A DNA stretch of 42,019 nucleotides. Source: Spirochaetales bacterium (GTDB lineage Bacteria; Spirochaetota; Spirochaetia; SZUA-6; JAFGRV01). The notes below the pieces were generated by a model. It worked only from the letters and a program-made list of their open reading frames with translations. It was not told where the DNA came from and searched no databases. The stretch spans positions 1 to 42,019 of the forward strand of contig JAFGKU010000218.1 of NCBI GenBank assembly GCA_016928415.1. Reading direction: 5' to 3'. A program made the position numbers and the translations under genes. Positions 9,101 to 18,083 of this stretch are shown here, piece by piece; position 1 is the stretch's first letter; the number at the start of each line of letters is the position of its first letter.

Positions 9101-9322
9101 AGGCCTAATGTTATAGACCATATGCGCAACGGTCAGATTACCCTACTCATCAATACGCCGTTGGGACGATTTTCCCAGAAGGGTGATGCGGAGTTGCGCA
9201 TAGAAGCTGTTCAACGGAAAATACCGTATACCACCACCACCTCCGCAGCCTGGGCTGCCCTGGAAGGTATAAAGTACCTTTTAAAAAATGAAACAATTGT
9301 CCGGCCGCTCCCTGAAAAATGA
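6128..9322 (+). CDS. carB: Carbamoyl-phosphate synthase large subunit
   Basis: Makes carbamoyl phosphate from bicarbonate, ammonia and two ATP. At 1064 aa it is full length. The two homologous ATP-grasp halves are clear: each starts with a Rossmann segment ([20 protein letters not shown] near residue 10; [18 protein letters not shown] near residue 555) and carries glycine-rich ATP loops ([22 protein letters not shown]). The [17 protein letters not shown] and [17 protein letters not shown] segments hold metal ligands. The C-terminal MGS-like allosteric domain covers roughly residues 930-1064. Start is GTG 6128 with AAGGAGG 6 nt upstream. Its stop overlaps the rlmKL start by 4 bp (ATGA). Confidence 0.98.
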   Translation: MPARRDLERILIVGSGPIVIGQACEFDYSGTQAVRALKEEGYKVILVNPNPATVMTTPGIADVIYVEPLKVPYVEGIIRKERPDAILPTMGGQTGLNLTLKLYEEGILARYGVEVIGASVESIRLAEDRGLFKETCKKIGLDVPRSVVTKSMEGALEMEKETGLPLVIRPSFTLGGQGGAIAYTHEELIRLTEKAFRESPVNEALIEESMLGWKEFELEVMRDRIDNAVVVCSIENLDPMGVHTGDSITVAPVQTLSDREYQAMRTASLEVLRAIGIDCGGSNVQFAIKPDTGRMTIVEMNPRVSRSSALASKATGFPIARCAARLAVGFTLDEIINEITGKTVSAFEPSLDYVVVKVPRFEMEKFPSGYLTLGTQMKSVGEVMAIGRTFNEALNKAYRSLELGYEGLEEIPGVDEALLDKMLKPFHPMRLFAVYHKIKKHGEKILDDLYKATSFDPWFLHQILLQVTLEKRIVEETLTPELLLEAKRSGFSDKRISDLNGMSPQAVEEMRLKENMLASFHFVDTCAGEFEARTPYFYSTFGEINEGDPIGRDTVIILASGPNRIGQGLEFDTCCTLASFAYRKLGVKTILVNSNPETVSTDFNTSDRLYMEPLVPETVKEVMRKENIRDVIVQLGGQTPLNMSRELEKWGANIIGTRVKSIFDTEDRGLFADLLKRIGLRQPANRIARTKDDIFKYSEEIGFPVLLRPSFVLGGRSMFVSFVPEELYEFLATGIKIDPEKPVLVDQFLEDAFEYDLDAISDGKEVYIAGILQHIEAAGIHSGDSACVFPPFKSSPEILKEMADATRRIALDIKCVGFINIQFAVKDGTLYILEVNPRASRTIPFLSKASGINLVEAVVKVWRGISLKEQGLTGIGKCITDWAVKEAVFSFERLGDTDPILGPEMKSTGEVMGTGSSFGEAFAKAQASSGTVLPTKGKIFVSVNKYDRKTILPIIKELADLGFSIAATRGTARFLFDHGLFPEIILKIHDGRPNVIDHMRNGQITLLINTPLGRFSQKGDAELRIEAVQRKIPYTTTTSAAWAALEGIKYLLKNETIVRPLPEK

Positions 9323-11511
9323 GTGACCTCCATAAGTTTTTCGCCGTTTCCCCCCGATTTGTCGAAGACCTTGTTTTAAGCGAGCTGGCCGGCCTGGGAG
9401 CGTCGGAACTCAAGGAGACGCCGGGCGGGGTGTGGTTCGCGTCCGATTTACCCACCGCATACAAGGCCTGCCTTTACAGCAGGATCGCTTCACGGATATT
9501 GTTTCCCGTTGGCGAATTCCCTGCCTCCGGTGAACAGGAATTATATGAAAACGGAAAGAGAATTCCCTGGGATGACCATTTGACGGTAAAGAACACGTTT
9601 GCCGTCGATGCCGTTTTATCCCGTTCAAAGCTCACACATTCGCATTATGCCGCCTTGAAGCTGAAGGATGCCATTGCCGATTATTTCAGGGCTAAATACG
9701 GCCGGCGCCCCTCCGTGTCAACGACAAGGCCGGATGTAAGGATTAATCTTTTCATAAAAGAGGATACGGCCTCCGTCCGGATCGATCTTTCAGGGGAAAG
9801 CCTGCACAGGCGGGGCTACAGGACCAAAGGCGGTATGGCTCCCTTAAAGGAGAATGTGGCGGCTGCCGTTCTTCTTCGTGCCGGCTGGCCTGACTTGTAC
9901 GCCAAAGGGTATGCCTTTCTTGACCCCATGTGCGGCAGCGGTACCCTGCCTGTCGAAGCGTGTCTTATGGCTTTACAGATCCCGCCGGGTGCCTTCCGCC
10001 GGTATTTCGGATTTTTGGGATGGAAGGGCCATGATGAATATGCCTGGAAGTTATTGAAGGCCGGGATTGCAGACGGGCTGGAATCGGTGAAAACGGGAAC
10101 CGGCAAGGGTAAATTGATTCCTGTTTTCGGATTCGATTCGGAAAGAAAATCCATCGCGGCCGCCAATGAATGCCTGAACTCTCTTGGCCTGAACGGGTAT
10201 ATACATTTTGAAAGAAAAGAACTTGCTTACCTGCAAAAACCGGCGTCTTCTTCCTGTGAGCAGGGGCTGATTGCCGTAAATCCTCCTTATGGAAAACGTC
10301 TGGGGGAATCGAAGGAAAAGGTTAAACCGTTGTACGCGGGATTGGGCCGTATTCTGTTCGAACGGTTCAAGGGATGGAAAGCGAGCATTCTTACGGAAGA
10401 CGAGGCGTTGTCCCGGGCTGTCGGGCTCAAGGTGGACAAAGTGAACAGGCTGTACAATGGCGAATTAAAATGCCTGCTGGTTCATTTTGATATAGATGAA
10501 ACCTCAAGGGTAAACGGCGTTTTACGGAAGAATACCGGTAAAACAGGTAATGAAGAATTTCCGGTAAATCCGCACATTGAGATGTTTTTAAACAGGCTCA
10601 AGAAAAACACGAAAGTATTGAAAAAATGGGCTCGAAAGAACGGTGTCTACTGTTACAGGATTTATGACAGGGATCTCCCGGAATACGCCGTCGCCATTGA
10701 TGTGTATGACGAAGCAGGCATTGTCGTCCGGGAATATGCACCGCCAAAGGAAATTGAACCTTTCAAGGCGGAAAGACGGCTTAATGACATCCTGCATGTT
10801 TTACCCGGATTCTTCAACCTGCCCGCCGGAGCGTTCCATTTCCGGCAGCGGAAAAAGCAGAAGGGAAAAGAACAATATTCAAAACGCGGTTCGAAGCCTG
10901 AATTATCGGAGGTTCGTGAGGGGGATCTTCGTTTCCTCGTCAATTTTGACAATTACATTGATACGGGCCTTTTCCTGGACCACAGGAAGACGCGGGGCTT
11001 GATCCGCGAGTCGGCGGCAGGCAGCCGGTTCCTGAACCTTTTCGGGTATACCGGTACCGCCACGGTGTGTGCTGCGGCCGGAAGGGCGAAGTCAACGGTG
11101 ACGGTGGATGCCTCGCAGACATACCTGGACTGGGCCGGGAAGAATATGTCCCTGAACGGATTCAATCCCGAAAAACATGAATTCGTAAAATCCGACTGCA
11201 TGGCATGGCTGGAATCGAACAAGAGAATGTTTGACCTGATTTTCTGCGACTCCCCGACGTTTTCCAATTCCAAAAGCCGGCCGGACAACCTGGATATCCA
11301 GCGGGATCACGTCAGATTAATCAGGCTGATCATGCGTCATTGCGAAAAAAAAGGAAAGATGTTTTTTTCAACCCATTTCAGACGTTTTAAAATGGATACA
11401 ATCTCTTTGAAAGAATTCAAAATAGATGATTTGACGGAAGCAACGCTGCCCTTTGATTTCACGCGCAATAAACACATCCGGCAGTGCTTCCGTATCGCCT
11501 GGAATACTTGA
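9319..11511 (+). CDS. rlmL: Bifunctional 23S rRNA guanine methyltransferase RlmKL
   Basis: The fused enzyme (730 aa) makes m2G2445 and m7G2069 in 23S rRNA in E. coli. The N-terminal half has a THUMP RNA-binding region and a methyltransferase with [13 protein letters not shown] (SAM binding) and catalytic [10 protein letters not shown]. The C-terminal half (RlmK-type) has [10 protein letters not shown], the SAM motif [16 protein letters not shown], and a [11 protein letters not shown] active-site segment. The fused form is typical of Gammaproteobacteria but occurs sporadically elsewhere. Its ATGA overlap with carB indicates translational coupling, which would tie this rRNA enzyme to pyrimidine supply. 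The mutT promoter overlaps its stop codon. Confidence 0.93.
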   Translation: MSDLHKFFAVSPRFVEDLVLSELAGLGASELKETPGGVWFASDLPTAYKACLYSRIASRILFPVGEFPASGEQELYENGKRIPWDDHLTVKNTFAVDAVLSRSKLTHSHYAALKLKDAIADYFRAKYGRRPSVSTTRPDVRINLFIKEDTASVRIDLSGESLHRRGYRTKGGMAPLKENVAAAVLLRAGWPDLYAKGYAFLDPMCGSGTLPVEACLMALQIPPGAFRRYFGFLGWKGHDEYAWKLLKAGIADGLESVKTGTGKGKLIPVFGFDSERKSIAAANECLNSLGLNGYIHFERKELAYLQKPASSSCEQGLIAVNPPYGKRLGESKEKVKPLYAGLGRILFERFKGWKASILTEDEALSRAVGLKVDKVNRLYNGELKCLLVHFDIDETSRVNGVLRKNTGKTGNEEFPVNPHIEMFLNRLKKNTKVLKKWARKNGVYCYRIYDRDLPEYAVAIDVYDEAGIVVREYAPPKEIEPFKAERRLNDILHVLPGFFNLPAGAFHFRQRKKQKGKEQYSKRGSKPELSEVREGDLRFLVNFDNYIDTGLFLDHRKTRGLIRESAAGSRFLNLFGYTGTATVCAAAGRAKSTVTVDASQTYLDWAGKNMSLNGFNPEKHEFVKSDCMAWLESNKRMFDLIFCDSPTFSNSKSRPDNLDIQRDHVRLIRLIMRHCEKKGKMFFSTHFRRFKMDTISLKEFKIDDLTEATLPFDFTRNKHIRQCFRIAWNT

Positions 11512-11534
11512 CTTCGATTATTTATTCGTTTAAT
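11508..11534 (+). promoter_or_regulatory. mutT promoter, near-leaderless
   Basis: TTGACT (11508-11513), 15 bp, TTTAAT (11529-11534). It overlaps the rlmKL stop. Transcription would start about 5 nt before the mutT ATG at 11546. The spacer is short for a sigma70 promoter. Confidence 0.45.
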
Positions 11535-11545
11535 CTTCACCCATT

Positions 11546-11926
11546 ATGCAGAATGTCGTAGCGGCCGTTATGATCAAAGACGGAAAATATCTTATTGCCA
11601 AACGCAAGGAAGGCGGCAGCCTGTCCGGTAAATGGGAATTCCCCGGAGGCAAGGTAGAGCCCGGTGAAACGGATGAACAGGCCATGAAAAGGGAGCTGTT
11701 TGAAGAATTTGAAATTGAAGTGAAAATGGGCGAATTTATTGGTTCCCATGAATTCAGCAACAAGAATAAGCTTTACACACTTCAGGCCTATAACGTTACC
11801 TATCTTTCCGGCGAATTCAAATTGCATGAACACGATGAAATTGCATGGGTGCTGCCGGGCGAATTCGGTTCTTATGATTTCGCTGATTCGGATAAAGCTA
11901 TCATCAGTATATTAACCAATGATTAA
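11546..11926 (+). CDS. mutT: MutT-type Nudix hydrolase
   Basis: A 126-residue Nudix protein that resembles MutT, the 8-oxo-dGTP diphosphatase that cleans the nucleotide pool. After the first strands (VVAAVMIKDGKYLIAKRKEGG, cut here as VVAAVMIKDGKY and LIAKRK) comes GKWEFPGGKVEPGE and the Nudix box GKVEPGE...KRELFEEFEI. The canonical glycine near the end of the box is replaced by Glu (REL-FEE-FEI); the metal-binding glutamates are kept. The C-terminal strand (ALPGEF-like WVLPGEF) is MutT-like. Other small Nudix substrates are possible. No Shine-Dalgarno precedes the ATG; a terminator follows 10 bp after the stop. Confidence 0.85.
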   Translation: MQNVVAAVMIKDGKYLIAKRKEGGSLSGKWEFPGGKVEPGETDEQAMKRELFEEFEIEVKMGEFIGSHEFSNKNKLYTLQAYNVTYLSGEFKLHEHDEIAWVLPGEFGSYDFADSDKAIISILTND

Positions 11927-11935
11927 TAAGTGATT

Positions 11936-11961
11936 GCCGCCGGAGCAGGTGCGGCGTTTTT
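11936..11961 (+). terminator. Intrinsic terminator after mutT
   Basis: GCCGC (11936-11940), 10-nt loop, GCGGC (11951-11955), then G and five T residues. It should close the carAB-rlmKL-mutT transcription unit. Confidence 0.7.
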
Positions 11962-11983
11962 CAATGTTCCAATAATTAATTTC

Positions 11984-12011
11984 TTGACATCTCACGTTTA
12001 TCAGGTATCAT
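11984..12011 (+). promoter_or_regulatory. Strong promoter for the TPR-like gene
   Basis: TTGACA (11984-11989, perfect), 16 bp, TATCAT (12006-12011, five of six). Initiation near 12018 gives a leader of about 110 nt. The leader contains a GGGTTT-TCACTG-AAACCC hairpin at 12089-12106 and an AT-rich, degenerate inverted repeat at 12019-12075. Confidence 0.75.
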
Positions 12012-12128
12012 TTATGATGAGGTGCTCCTAAATTTCCGTTTTGGTAAAATTATAATTGAAGTTTTGGGGACCTTCTTTGAAAAATCAAGGGTTTTCACTG
12101 AAACCCGATAGAAACGGGATGAAAGTTG

Positions 12129-13286
12129 ATGGAAGAAAAGGCACCTATGGACCCTGAATTCGTAAAGGATACGGTCCGGAAGGCAATGGATGAATCGGAT
12201 GTTAACGGTATCAATCCCGCCCTGCGTATAATCAGGGAACTGGAGGCGGGTGCCGGGGATGAAGATGTGCTGAAGGACCTGATCTATCCCGAAACACTCC
12301 TGTTTTTCAGGTACATTTCCGAAAATTATCCGACACAATGTGTGTTAGCCGGACTAAATCCGAGAGATGAAATCCGGCTGCGGACAAAGGCAATTGACAT
12401 CCGTGAAGTCTGGAGCCAGACAAATGAATCACACCAATGGATCAAGAAGGCGGAAAAGGCTATTGCAAAGGGTGACCTTGTCCTGGCCCAAAGCTGTTTT
12501 GTGAATGCCGTGAAAATCTGGAAAGAAATCCCGAAACTGGAACAAAAGAGCTTTTCCACAATGATGATTCTTAAAACGCTCGCCGTGGACAGGACTCTGT
12601 ACTGCAGGTGGCTGAAAGATTCGGGGAAGTACAAGAAGGCCCTGACGGAATACAAGGTGACGGGGCGGTTTTTCAAAAAGCTGACGGTAAATTACCCTCA
12701 CCGAAAAGATGAATATGCCAAGTATCTATCCGGTTACGCTTCGGCCCTTCACCTTTCGGGTGATAACCGGAAATCCCTGAAATACTACTGCAAGGCGGAA
12801 TCCCTCTGGGAGAAGTTGATGAAAAAGTCGGTGAACGACAATACGGCCATCGAACTTGCGCTTTGCTATAATAACCATGTGCTTGTATTGGCGCATGTCA
12901 CGCCGGAAGTCGGGGAGGAACATTTCAGGCTTCTCAAAAGGGCGTACTACTGCCTTACGTCTGTTAAGCGGAAGACGACCGAAAGCAGGCTGTTCCTCGC
13001 CTCAACGCTTCATAAATGGGCATTGTTCCTGTTTGAATATTGTGATCAGAATCCGGGATTGAATGCCGGGCAGCTTGGAAAGCGGAAACAGGAGGCGGGC
13101 ATTATTCTCCTGGAAGCGGAGGACCACCTGGCAGAGATAACGGACTGCCGGGACAGGGATTATTACATGACTTATATAGCGATTTTGGAGCTCATACTCA
13201 ATGAATGCGACATTGAGAAGGACGGAAAAAGAAAGGAGCTCGAAGAGAAACTTGCCAAGCTGAAAAAGGAGTGGCAGAAGTATTAA
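12129..13286 (+). CDS. TPR-like helical protein of unknown function
   Basis: A 385-residue protein with no signal peptide or membrane segment. The central part is built of helix pairs with TPR-like spacing, for example the segment around IKKAEKAIAKGDLVLAQSCF, WLKDSGKYKKALTEYKV and LHLSGDNRKSLKYYCKAESL. The C-terminus is a charged coiled-coil-like helix (KRKELEEKLAKLKKEWQKY). Likely a cytoplasmic protein-protein interaction module; no enzyme motif is visible. Start taken at ATG 12129 rather than the adjacent TTG 12126; there is no good Shine-Dalgarno (GGGATGAAAG is the nearest). The stop codon overlaps that of the convergent ABC permease gene by 4 bp (TTAA). Confidence 0.75.
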   Translation: MEEKAPMDPEFVKDTVRKAMDESDVNGINPALRIIRELEAGAGDEDVLKDLIYPETLLFFRYISENYPTQCVLAGLNPRDEIRLRTKAIDIREVWSQTNESHQWIKKAEKAIAKGDLVLAQSCFVNAVKIWKEIPKLEQKSFSTMMILKTLAVDRTLYCRWLKDSGKYKKALTEYKVTGRFFKKLTVNYPHRKDEYAKYLSGYASALHLSGDNRKSLKYYCKAESLWEKLMKKSVNDNTAIELALCYNNHVLVLAHVTPEVGEEHFRLLKRAYYCLTSVKRKTTESRLFLASTLHKWALFLFEYCDQNPGLNAGQLGKRKQEAGIILLEAEDHLAEITDCRDRDYYMTYIAILELILNECDIEKDGKRKELEEKLAKLKKEWQKY

Positions 13287-14878
13287 GCTGACCCGGAGTG
13301 TTCTTCCCGGCCCAGTTGTCTTTCGGCAATCTTCCGGCCTGCAAGTTCCATGACCGCAAGAACTATGAAAAGGCCGGCCAGTAATAAACCGTAACTCGTC
13401 ATGTTTTTATAGAAAAATATTACAAACAGGTAAATCGGCAGGGGCATGACCATGCCTATGAGCATCCTGATAAACAATAAACCCATTCTTTGTCCGCGTT
13501 CGAGTTTCCGGCTGAAAGGGGTTTCAGCGAAATAGAGCAGGAACAGATTCGTCTGGATCAATGATAACAGCAATACGGTAAGGAAGTGCATCAATACGTG
13601 CACATACGCCCCGGTAAGAACCATGTAAAATACAACGAAAATCAACAGGTAGGGAACGATGAAAAAAAAGACGATGAATTTTCTTGCCGCCAGTATCATT
13701 TTTAACCGTGAGCAGGGTGTTGTATAGAAAACCCAGCTTGCTTCGGATTCCGTGGAATAAACGAGCGAGTTCTTTATATAGACCGGGAAAAATCCGATGG
13801 CTACATAAAACAGGATAGTTTTATCGAACATCTGGATGCCGGCCCGGGAAAACGGGTCCAGAATGGCCCCGCCCTGTGAGAACATGACTATGAGGAAATA
13901 CAGCACCGTAATGGGTATTATGACCAAAATACCGTTTCGGAACTGGTGATTGTACTTTAATCCGGTCCAGATCAATTTAAAAATTACCGAATCCTCCCCC
14001 GTGGCAAGACGGAGTACGCTGCGGTTTTCCCTTCGGGGTTTTTTCCGTACAATGGTCCGGTTAAGATCGGCAATTTTTTCGGCGTATTCCAGTGAAATGA
14101 CTTTTGAGCACAGGACCAGCAGTACGGGCAGGGAGATCAATGAAAGACCGGCCGCGATATTGGCGCCGATATCCGCGCCAAGCCTGAATATTGAAGGTGA
14201 CCAGGCTGCCGGTATGAACAGCCAGAAAATAGAATGACTGAAGGTAAGGACCGTTCCGCTTTCAAGTATGATTCTGGGCAGAATGATGAAAGAACCGTAT
14301 ACGGCAAAAAAAACGATCAATTGAAATATACTTGCCATGAGTTCGACGGCGCGTTTTGGCAGAATCCTGAGAATCAAGGCATAAAAAAGCGTCAAGAGCA
14401 GGCTGGTGGCAGCTCCCGTGACCAGCAATGAATAGAGGTTGCTAAGGATCAATGATAAAGGTCTTGACTGGGTAACAAGGCAGGCGGAAAAAGGTATATA
14501 GAAGAGGATGACAATGATAAAAACATACGAAAGAAGGGTAAAAATTTTGGAATAAAAATAATCAACGGCGGTGACGGGCAGACTCGAAAAATAATTGAAA
14601 TCTTCCGCGCCCGTGATGAGTATTGAATATTCCGTCATGACAAAGCTGGCAATAATCAGGGTAATATAGAGGCTGCCTATTAATGCCACTGAAAAATTGT
14701 CGGGAACCAGGTAACAAATGAGCCCCGCGGCAAAACCGGACATGATAAAAATGGCGCAGAGTGAAATTATCCTGAATACCTGACGTGCCTTTCCCGTAGA
14801 AGGCCGCCGGGAACGTACTTCCCGGATAATTGTGAACTTGATGATGGTAAAAATCTGTCTGAAATCCGGCTTACGCAT
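13283..14878 (-). CDS. ABC-2-type transporter permease
   Basis: A 531-residue integral membrane protein with about a dozen hydrophobic segments and a basic cytoplasmic N-terminus (KFTIIREVRSRRPSTGKAR). It is encoded 3 bp downstream of the ABC ATPase on the same strand, so it is the membrane half of that exporter. Large two-block permeases of this kind occur in bacterial ABC-2 exporters for peptides, lipids or drugs; the substrate cannot be inferred. The stop codon shares TTAA with the convergent TPR gene, leaving no room for a terminator between them. Confidence 0.85.
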   Translation of the reverse strand: MRKPDFRQIFTIIKFTIIREVRSRRPSTGKARQVFRIISLCAIFIMSGFAAGLICYLVPDNFSVALIGSLYITLIIASFVMTEYSILITGAEDFNYFSSLPVTAVDYFYSKIFTLLSYVFIIVILFYIPFSACLVTQSRPLSLILSNLYSLLVTGAATSLLLTLFYALILRILPKRAVELMASIFQLIVFFAVYGSFIILPRIILESGTVLTFSHSIFWLFIPAAWSPSIFRLGADIGANIAAGLSLISLPVLLVLCSKVISLEYAEKIADLNRTIVRKKPRRENRSVLRLATGEDSVIFKLIWTGLKYNHQFRNGILVIIPITVLYFLIVMFSQGGAILDPFSRAGIQMFDKTILFYVAIGFFPVYIKNSLVYSTESEASWVFYTTPCSRLKMILAARKFIVFFFIVPYLLIFVVFYMVLTGAYVHVLMHFLTVLLLSLIQTNLFLLYFAETPFSRKLERGQRMGLLFIRMLIGMVMPLPIYLFVIFFYKNMTSYGLLLAGLFIVLAVMELAGRKIAERQLGREEHSGSA

Positions 14879-14881
14879 TTA

Positions 14882-15643
14882 TTATTTCAGCGCATTAATG
14901 ATGTCGAGCGCCTCTCTCTCAATATCCTTTCTTCCTGTCAGCTTGATAAAAGCCTTTTCCAGGTCTGCGCAGCCCGTTTCCGCCAGTATCTGCTCAACCG
15001 TGCCGCTTGAGAGGATTTTGCCCTTGTCCATTATCGCGATTTCATCGCATAATTTTTCCACCACCTCCAGTATATGTGATGAAAAAAGAATCGTTTTTCC
15101 CATGGCGGAAAAAGAACGGAGCGTTTCTTTCAATACCGCCGCCGCATTGGCATCCAGGCCGTTAAGCGGTTCGTCCAGGATGAATATGTCGGGGTTGTGC
15201 AAAAGGGCCGAGACGATGACGAGCTTTTGAATCATGCCCTTGGAGTAGGTAATAATGGGATCGTCCTTTTTTTTCGTTATACCGAACTTCCCCAGAAGTT
15301 CGCTTGCGCGTCCGGCAATGACAGACGGGTCAACATGGTACAATTGCGCGGTCATCGTGAGAAATTCCTGGCCGGTCAAATTAGTGAAAACATACGGCAC
15401 CTCGGGCACATACCCGATCATCGCCTTTGTTTCCACGGGGAATTCGGTGATGTCTTTCCCGTTTACCAGTATACTGCCTTTTGTCGGTTTCAAGGCGCCG
15501 ACTATGGTTTTGACGATTGTTGATTTCCCTGCACCGTTTGGTCCCAGCAGTCCAAAGACAATCCCGGGCTTAATGGTGAGATCAATGGCATCCACTGCGA
15601 GCGAATTGCCGAACCGGCGGGAAAACTCAATTATTTCTATCAT
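14882..15643 (-). CDS. ABC transporter ATP-binding protein
   Basis: The nucleotide-binding subunit (253 aa) of an ABC-2 exporter. Walker A is GPNGAGKST (residues 34-42), the Q-loop region lies near GYVPEVPYVF, the signature is the variant YSKGMIQK rather than LSGGQ, Walker B is IFILDEPLNGLDA and the switch histidine is in FSSHILE. The relaxed signature YSKGM is common in ABC-2 drug and antibiotic exporters (DrrA-like). It precedes the permease by 3 bp. Its promoter region is shared with the divergent fusion gene at 15744, and the candidate -10 ends 8 bp before the ATG without a clear ribosome-binding site. Confidence 0.92.
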   Translation of the reverse strand: MIEIIEFSRRFGNSLAVDAIDLTIKPGIVFGLLGPNGAGKSTIVKTIVGALKPTKGSILVNGKDITEFPVETKAMIGYVPEVPYVFTNLTGQEFLTMTAQLYHVDPSVIAGRASELLGKFGITKKKDDPIITYSKGMIQKLVIVSALLHNPDIFILDEPLNGLDANAAAVLKETLRSFSAMGKTILFSSHILEVVEKLCDEIAIMDKGKILSSGTVEQILAETGCADLEKAFIKLTGRKDIEREALDIINALK

Positions 15644-15651
15644 AGAATTCT

Positions 15652-15681
15652 ACCATAGCATGAATTCCCGAACAGGTGCAA
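15652..15681 (-). promoter_or_regulatory. Leftward promoter of the ABC transporter
   Basis: On the minus strand: TTGCAC (15681-15676), 18 bp, TATGGT (15657-15652), with the ABC ATPase ATG 8 bp further. The -35 hexamer is identical to that of the divergent promoter at 15693-15698, and the two form an inverted pair. Confidence 0.4.
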
Positions 15682-15698
15682 GATAAGCAAGCTTGCAC
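15676..15698. promoter_or_regulatory. Inverted repeat joining two divergent -35 boxes
   Basis: GTGCAAG (15676-15682) and CTTGCAC (15692-15698) form a perfect 7-bp dyad. The arms contain the -35 hexamers of the leftward ABC promoter and the rightward fusion-gene promoter. A regulator bound here could control both genes at once. Confidence 0.4.
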
Positions 15699-15721
15699 AG
15701 GCTGTTGAATTTAATTATACT
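15693..15721 (+). promoter_or_regulatory. Promoter of the cNMP-AckA-PduL fusion gene
   Basis: TTGCAC (15693-15698), 17 bp, TATACT (15716-15721, five of six). Start expected near 15728; ATG 15744 follows the Shine-Dalgarno AGGAGTGA. Confidence 0.6.
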
Positions 15722-15743
15722 TGAATTCCGTCAGGAGTGAATT

Positions 15744-18062
15744 ATGGACGTAATTTCTTTTTTATCCAGCCATGTGCCCTTGTTCAAGGGATTCCCGGAA
15801 ACGAAAATAAAGGAGTTGCTCGCCGTCTCCCGCGTTATGCCTTTTGAACCCAATGAGGCAATCATAGAATACGGTGAAAAGGGTGAATTTTTAGGCGTGC
15901 TGTTAAGCGGTGAGGCGTTCGTATCCATAACCACCGACTCCGGTGATTCCGTTGAAGTGGCAAGGATAAAGCCCGGTGAAATTTTCGGGGAGATGTCGCT
16001 GATGACCGGGGAAAAGACGATTGCCGATGTCATCGGCCTTACGCAATGCTCGGCCTTGCTGATACCTCAAAGCTATTTCGCCATTCTTATCGCCACCAGT
16101 CCCGAGGCGATCAAATATATTTCCCGGATCATCTCGGAGAGGCTGAAAACTTTCCCGAGGGTAAACGAACAGGAAGGTATTTCCGATGTATCCGCAGCGG
16201 CTAAAGCAGCGGACCCCTACAGCCTGAAGTTGAAAAGCAAAAGCCCGATGAAACTTCTTGTCCTGAGGTCAAGCCCCCATTTTCTCAAGTACAACCTTTT
16301 CAGCACCGCGGATGAGACGCATAATATTTCCGGGTATATCGAGCACGTTAACGGCGGAGAGGCTGTGCATTCCATCCTGTATCACGGGCGGAGAGAGGAG
16401 GCGGCCTGCGGGAAAGTTGACCACACGGAGGCCGTACGGCTTGTGTTCAAGGCGATCGGGGAAAAATTGGAAAGCCTCCCTGAAAAGGAAAGGGTTGTCG
16501 GGGCCTGCGGGCACAGGGTCGTCCACGGCGGTGACGCGCTGTTGAACTCCGTTGTCATAGATGATAAGGTAATCAATGAAATTCAGGCGGCATCCGTACT
16601 GGCGCCCAATCATAACCCTGTCAATCTGGCATGCATCCGGGAAGCGATACGGCTGTTTCCGGACATACCGCACGTTGCCGTGTTCGATACTTCCTTTCAC
16701 CATACTCTACCACCCTACGCGTATCTTTACGGCCTTCCTTACGGGCTGTACGAGGAAAAGAGAATCAGGCGGTACGGTTTCCAGGGCATGTTCCATGGAT
16801 ACACCGCATTGAAAGCGGCCGAGTTTTTAAAACGGCCTTACAACGAGCTGGAGGTCATCAGTTGTCATTTGGGCGGCAGCGCTTCCGTCTGCGCGGTCGA
16901 CCATGGGCGCTCGGTGGACGTTTCCATGGGATTCACCCCGCAGGAAGGGCTGCTGATGGATACACGGAGCGGGGATATTGATCCGTCCATCCTCTCCCAC
17001 CTCATTATAAACGAGAAAATGACCCCGGAGCAGGTGAGGGATCTTTTTGAAAAAGAAGGCGGATTAAAAGGCCTGTCCGGCATTTCCGATGACATGGTGG
17101 AAATTGAAAACGCGGCTAATGACGGGAATTCACGGGCCATTCTTACCGTTAAATCATATGGTTACAGGGTAAAAAAATACATTGGCTCATACATGGCGGC
17201 CATGGGTGGATTGGATGTCCTTGCCTTTTCGGGCGGTATCGGGCAGGGAAGCGCCTTTATACGGAGTCTTGCCTGTCAGGGGCTTGCCTGTATGGGCATC
17301 GTGATTGATGAGGCAAAAAATAAAAAGGCCCTGGACCCCGACCGGATCTATGACATTTCGGGAAGCGCCTCACAGGTTAAAATACTTGTCATGCCTGCCA
17401 GGGAGGAGAAGATGATCGCCCGTGAGACGCTGCGTGTACTCGGGCATGATTATGTGACGAAAATCATTCACAGCCAGGAACCGATGGTGATCCCGCTGGA
17501 AGTATCCGCCCATCATCTTCATTTAAGCCAGGATCATGTGGAAGCGTTATTCGGGCCCGGTCATCAACTCACGAGATTGGCGGATCTTTCCCAGCCCGGC
17601 CAGTTCGCGTGTGAAGAAACGGTGGATTTGATCGGTCCCAAAGGTCTCGTGAAAAAGGTGAGGGTTTTGGGTCCGGCCAGGAAGGAAACACAAGTTGAAA
17701 TAGCCATGACAGAACAATATAAGCTTGGCGTGCTTCCGCCCATCAGGCAAAGCGGCGATTTGAAGGGAAGCCCCGGCATCACCATCCAGGCTAACGGAAA
17801 TACCCTGACAATAGACCACGGGGTCATCTGCGCGCTCAGGCATATCCATATGTCCACCGAGGAGGCATTGAAATTCGGACTGCATGACCGGGATGTTGTA
17901 CGAATCCGGGTCCAGGGCGACCGGGAGCTGATATTCGGGGATGTCCTGGTCAGGGTAAATCCCAATTACCGGCTTGCCATGCATATTGATACGGACGAGG
18001 CCAACGCGGCCAACATTAAAACGGGAATGATCGGTTATCTGGACGGCATTCAAAGCCGATAA
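15744..18062 (+). CDS. Three-domain fusion: cNMP-binding fold, degenerate acetate kinase, PduL phosphotransacylase
   Basis: A 772-residue fusion. Residues about 8-140 form a cyclic-nucleotide-binding (CRP/cAMP-kinase-type) fold with GEIFGEMSLMTGEKTIADV; the Arg that usually holds the cyclic phosphate is replaced (KT). Residues 169-570 are an acetate-kinase fold: GHRVVHGG (R258), APNHNP (H290), FDTSFHHTLPPYAYLYGLP (D315), CHLGG (H375), MDTRSGDIDP (R408) and E554 are kept. Against Methanosarcina AckA, N7, S10, S12, H180 and N211 are R175, P178, F180, Q347 and G378. Residues about 580-770 are PduL, with both metal-binding His motifs (SAHHLHLS, ALRHIHMS) and HIDTDEANAA. PduL makes acyl phosphate from acyl-CoA; a working kinase would then make ATP. 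Here kinase activity is doubtful. No frameshift is seen. Confidence 0.9.
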   Translation: MDVISFLSSHVPLFKGFPETKIKELLAVSRVMPFEPNEAIIEYGEKGEFLGVLLSGEAFVSITTDSGDSVEVARIKPGEIFGEMSLMTGEKTIADVIGLTQCSALLIPQSYFAILIATSPEAIKYISRIISERLKTFPRVNEQEGISDVSAAAKAADPYSLKLKSKSPMKLLVLRSSPHFLKYNLFSTADETHNISGYIEHVNGGEAVHSILYHGRREEAACGKVDHTEAVRLVFKAIGEKLESLPEKERVVGACGHRVVHGGDALLNSVVIDDKVINEIQAASVLAPNHNPVNLACIREAIRLFPDIPHVAVFDTSFHHTLPPYAYLYGLPYGLYEEKRIRRYGFQGMFHGYTALKAAEFLKRPYNELEVISCHLGGSASVCAVDHGRSVDVSMGFTPQEGLLMDTRSGDIDPSILSHLIINEKMTPEQVRDLFEKEGGLKGLSGISDDMVEIENAANDGNSRAILTVKSYGYRVKKYIGSYMAAMGGLDVLAFSGGIGQGSAFIRSLACQGLACMGIVIDEAKNKKALDPDRIYDISGSASQVKILVMPAREEKMIARETLRVLGHDYVTKIIHSQEPMVIPLEVSAHHLHLSQDHVEALFGPGHQLTRLADLSQPGQFACEETVDLIGPKGLVKKVRVLGPARKETQVEIAMTEQYKLGVLPPIRQSGDLKGSPGITIQANGNTLTIDHGVICALRHIHMSTEEALKFGLHDRDVVRIRVQGDRELIFGDVLVRVNPNYRLAMHIDTDEANAANIKTGMIGYLDGIQSR

Positions 18063-18083
18063 TATCCTTAAAGGAGGGGATAT

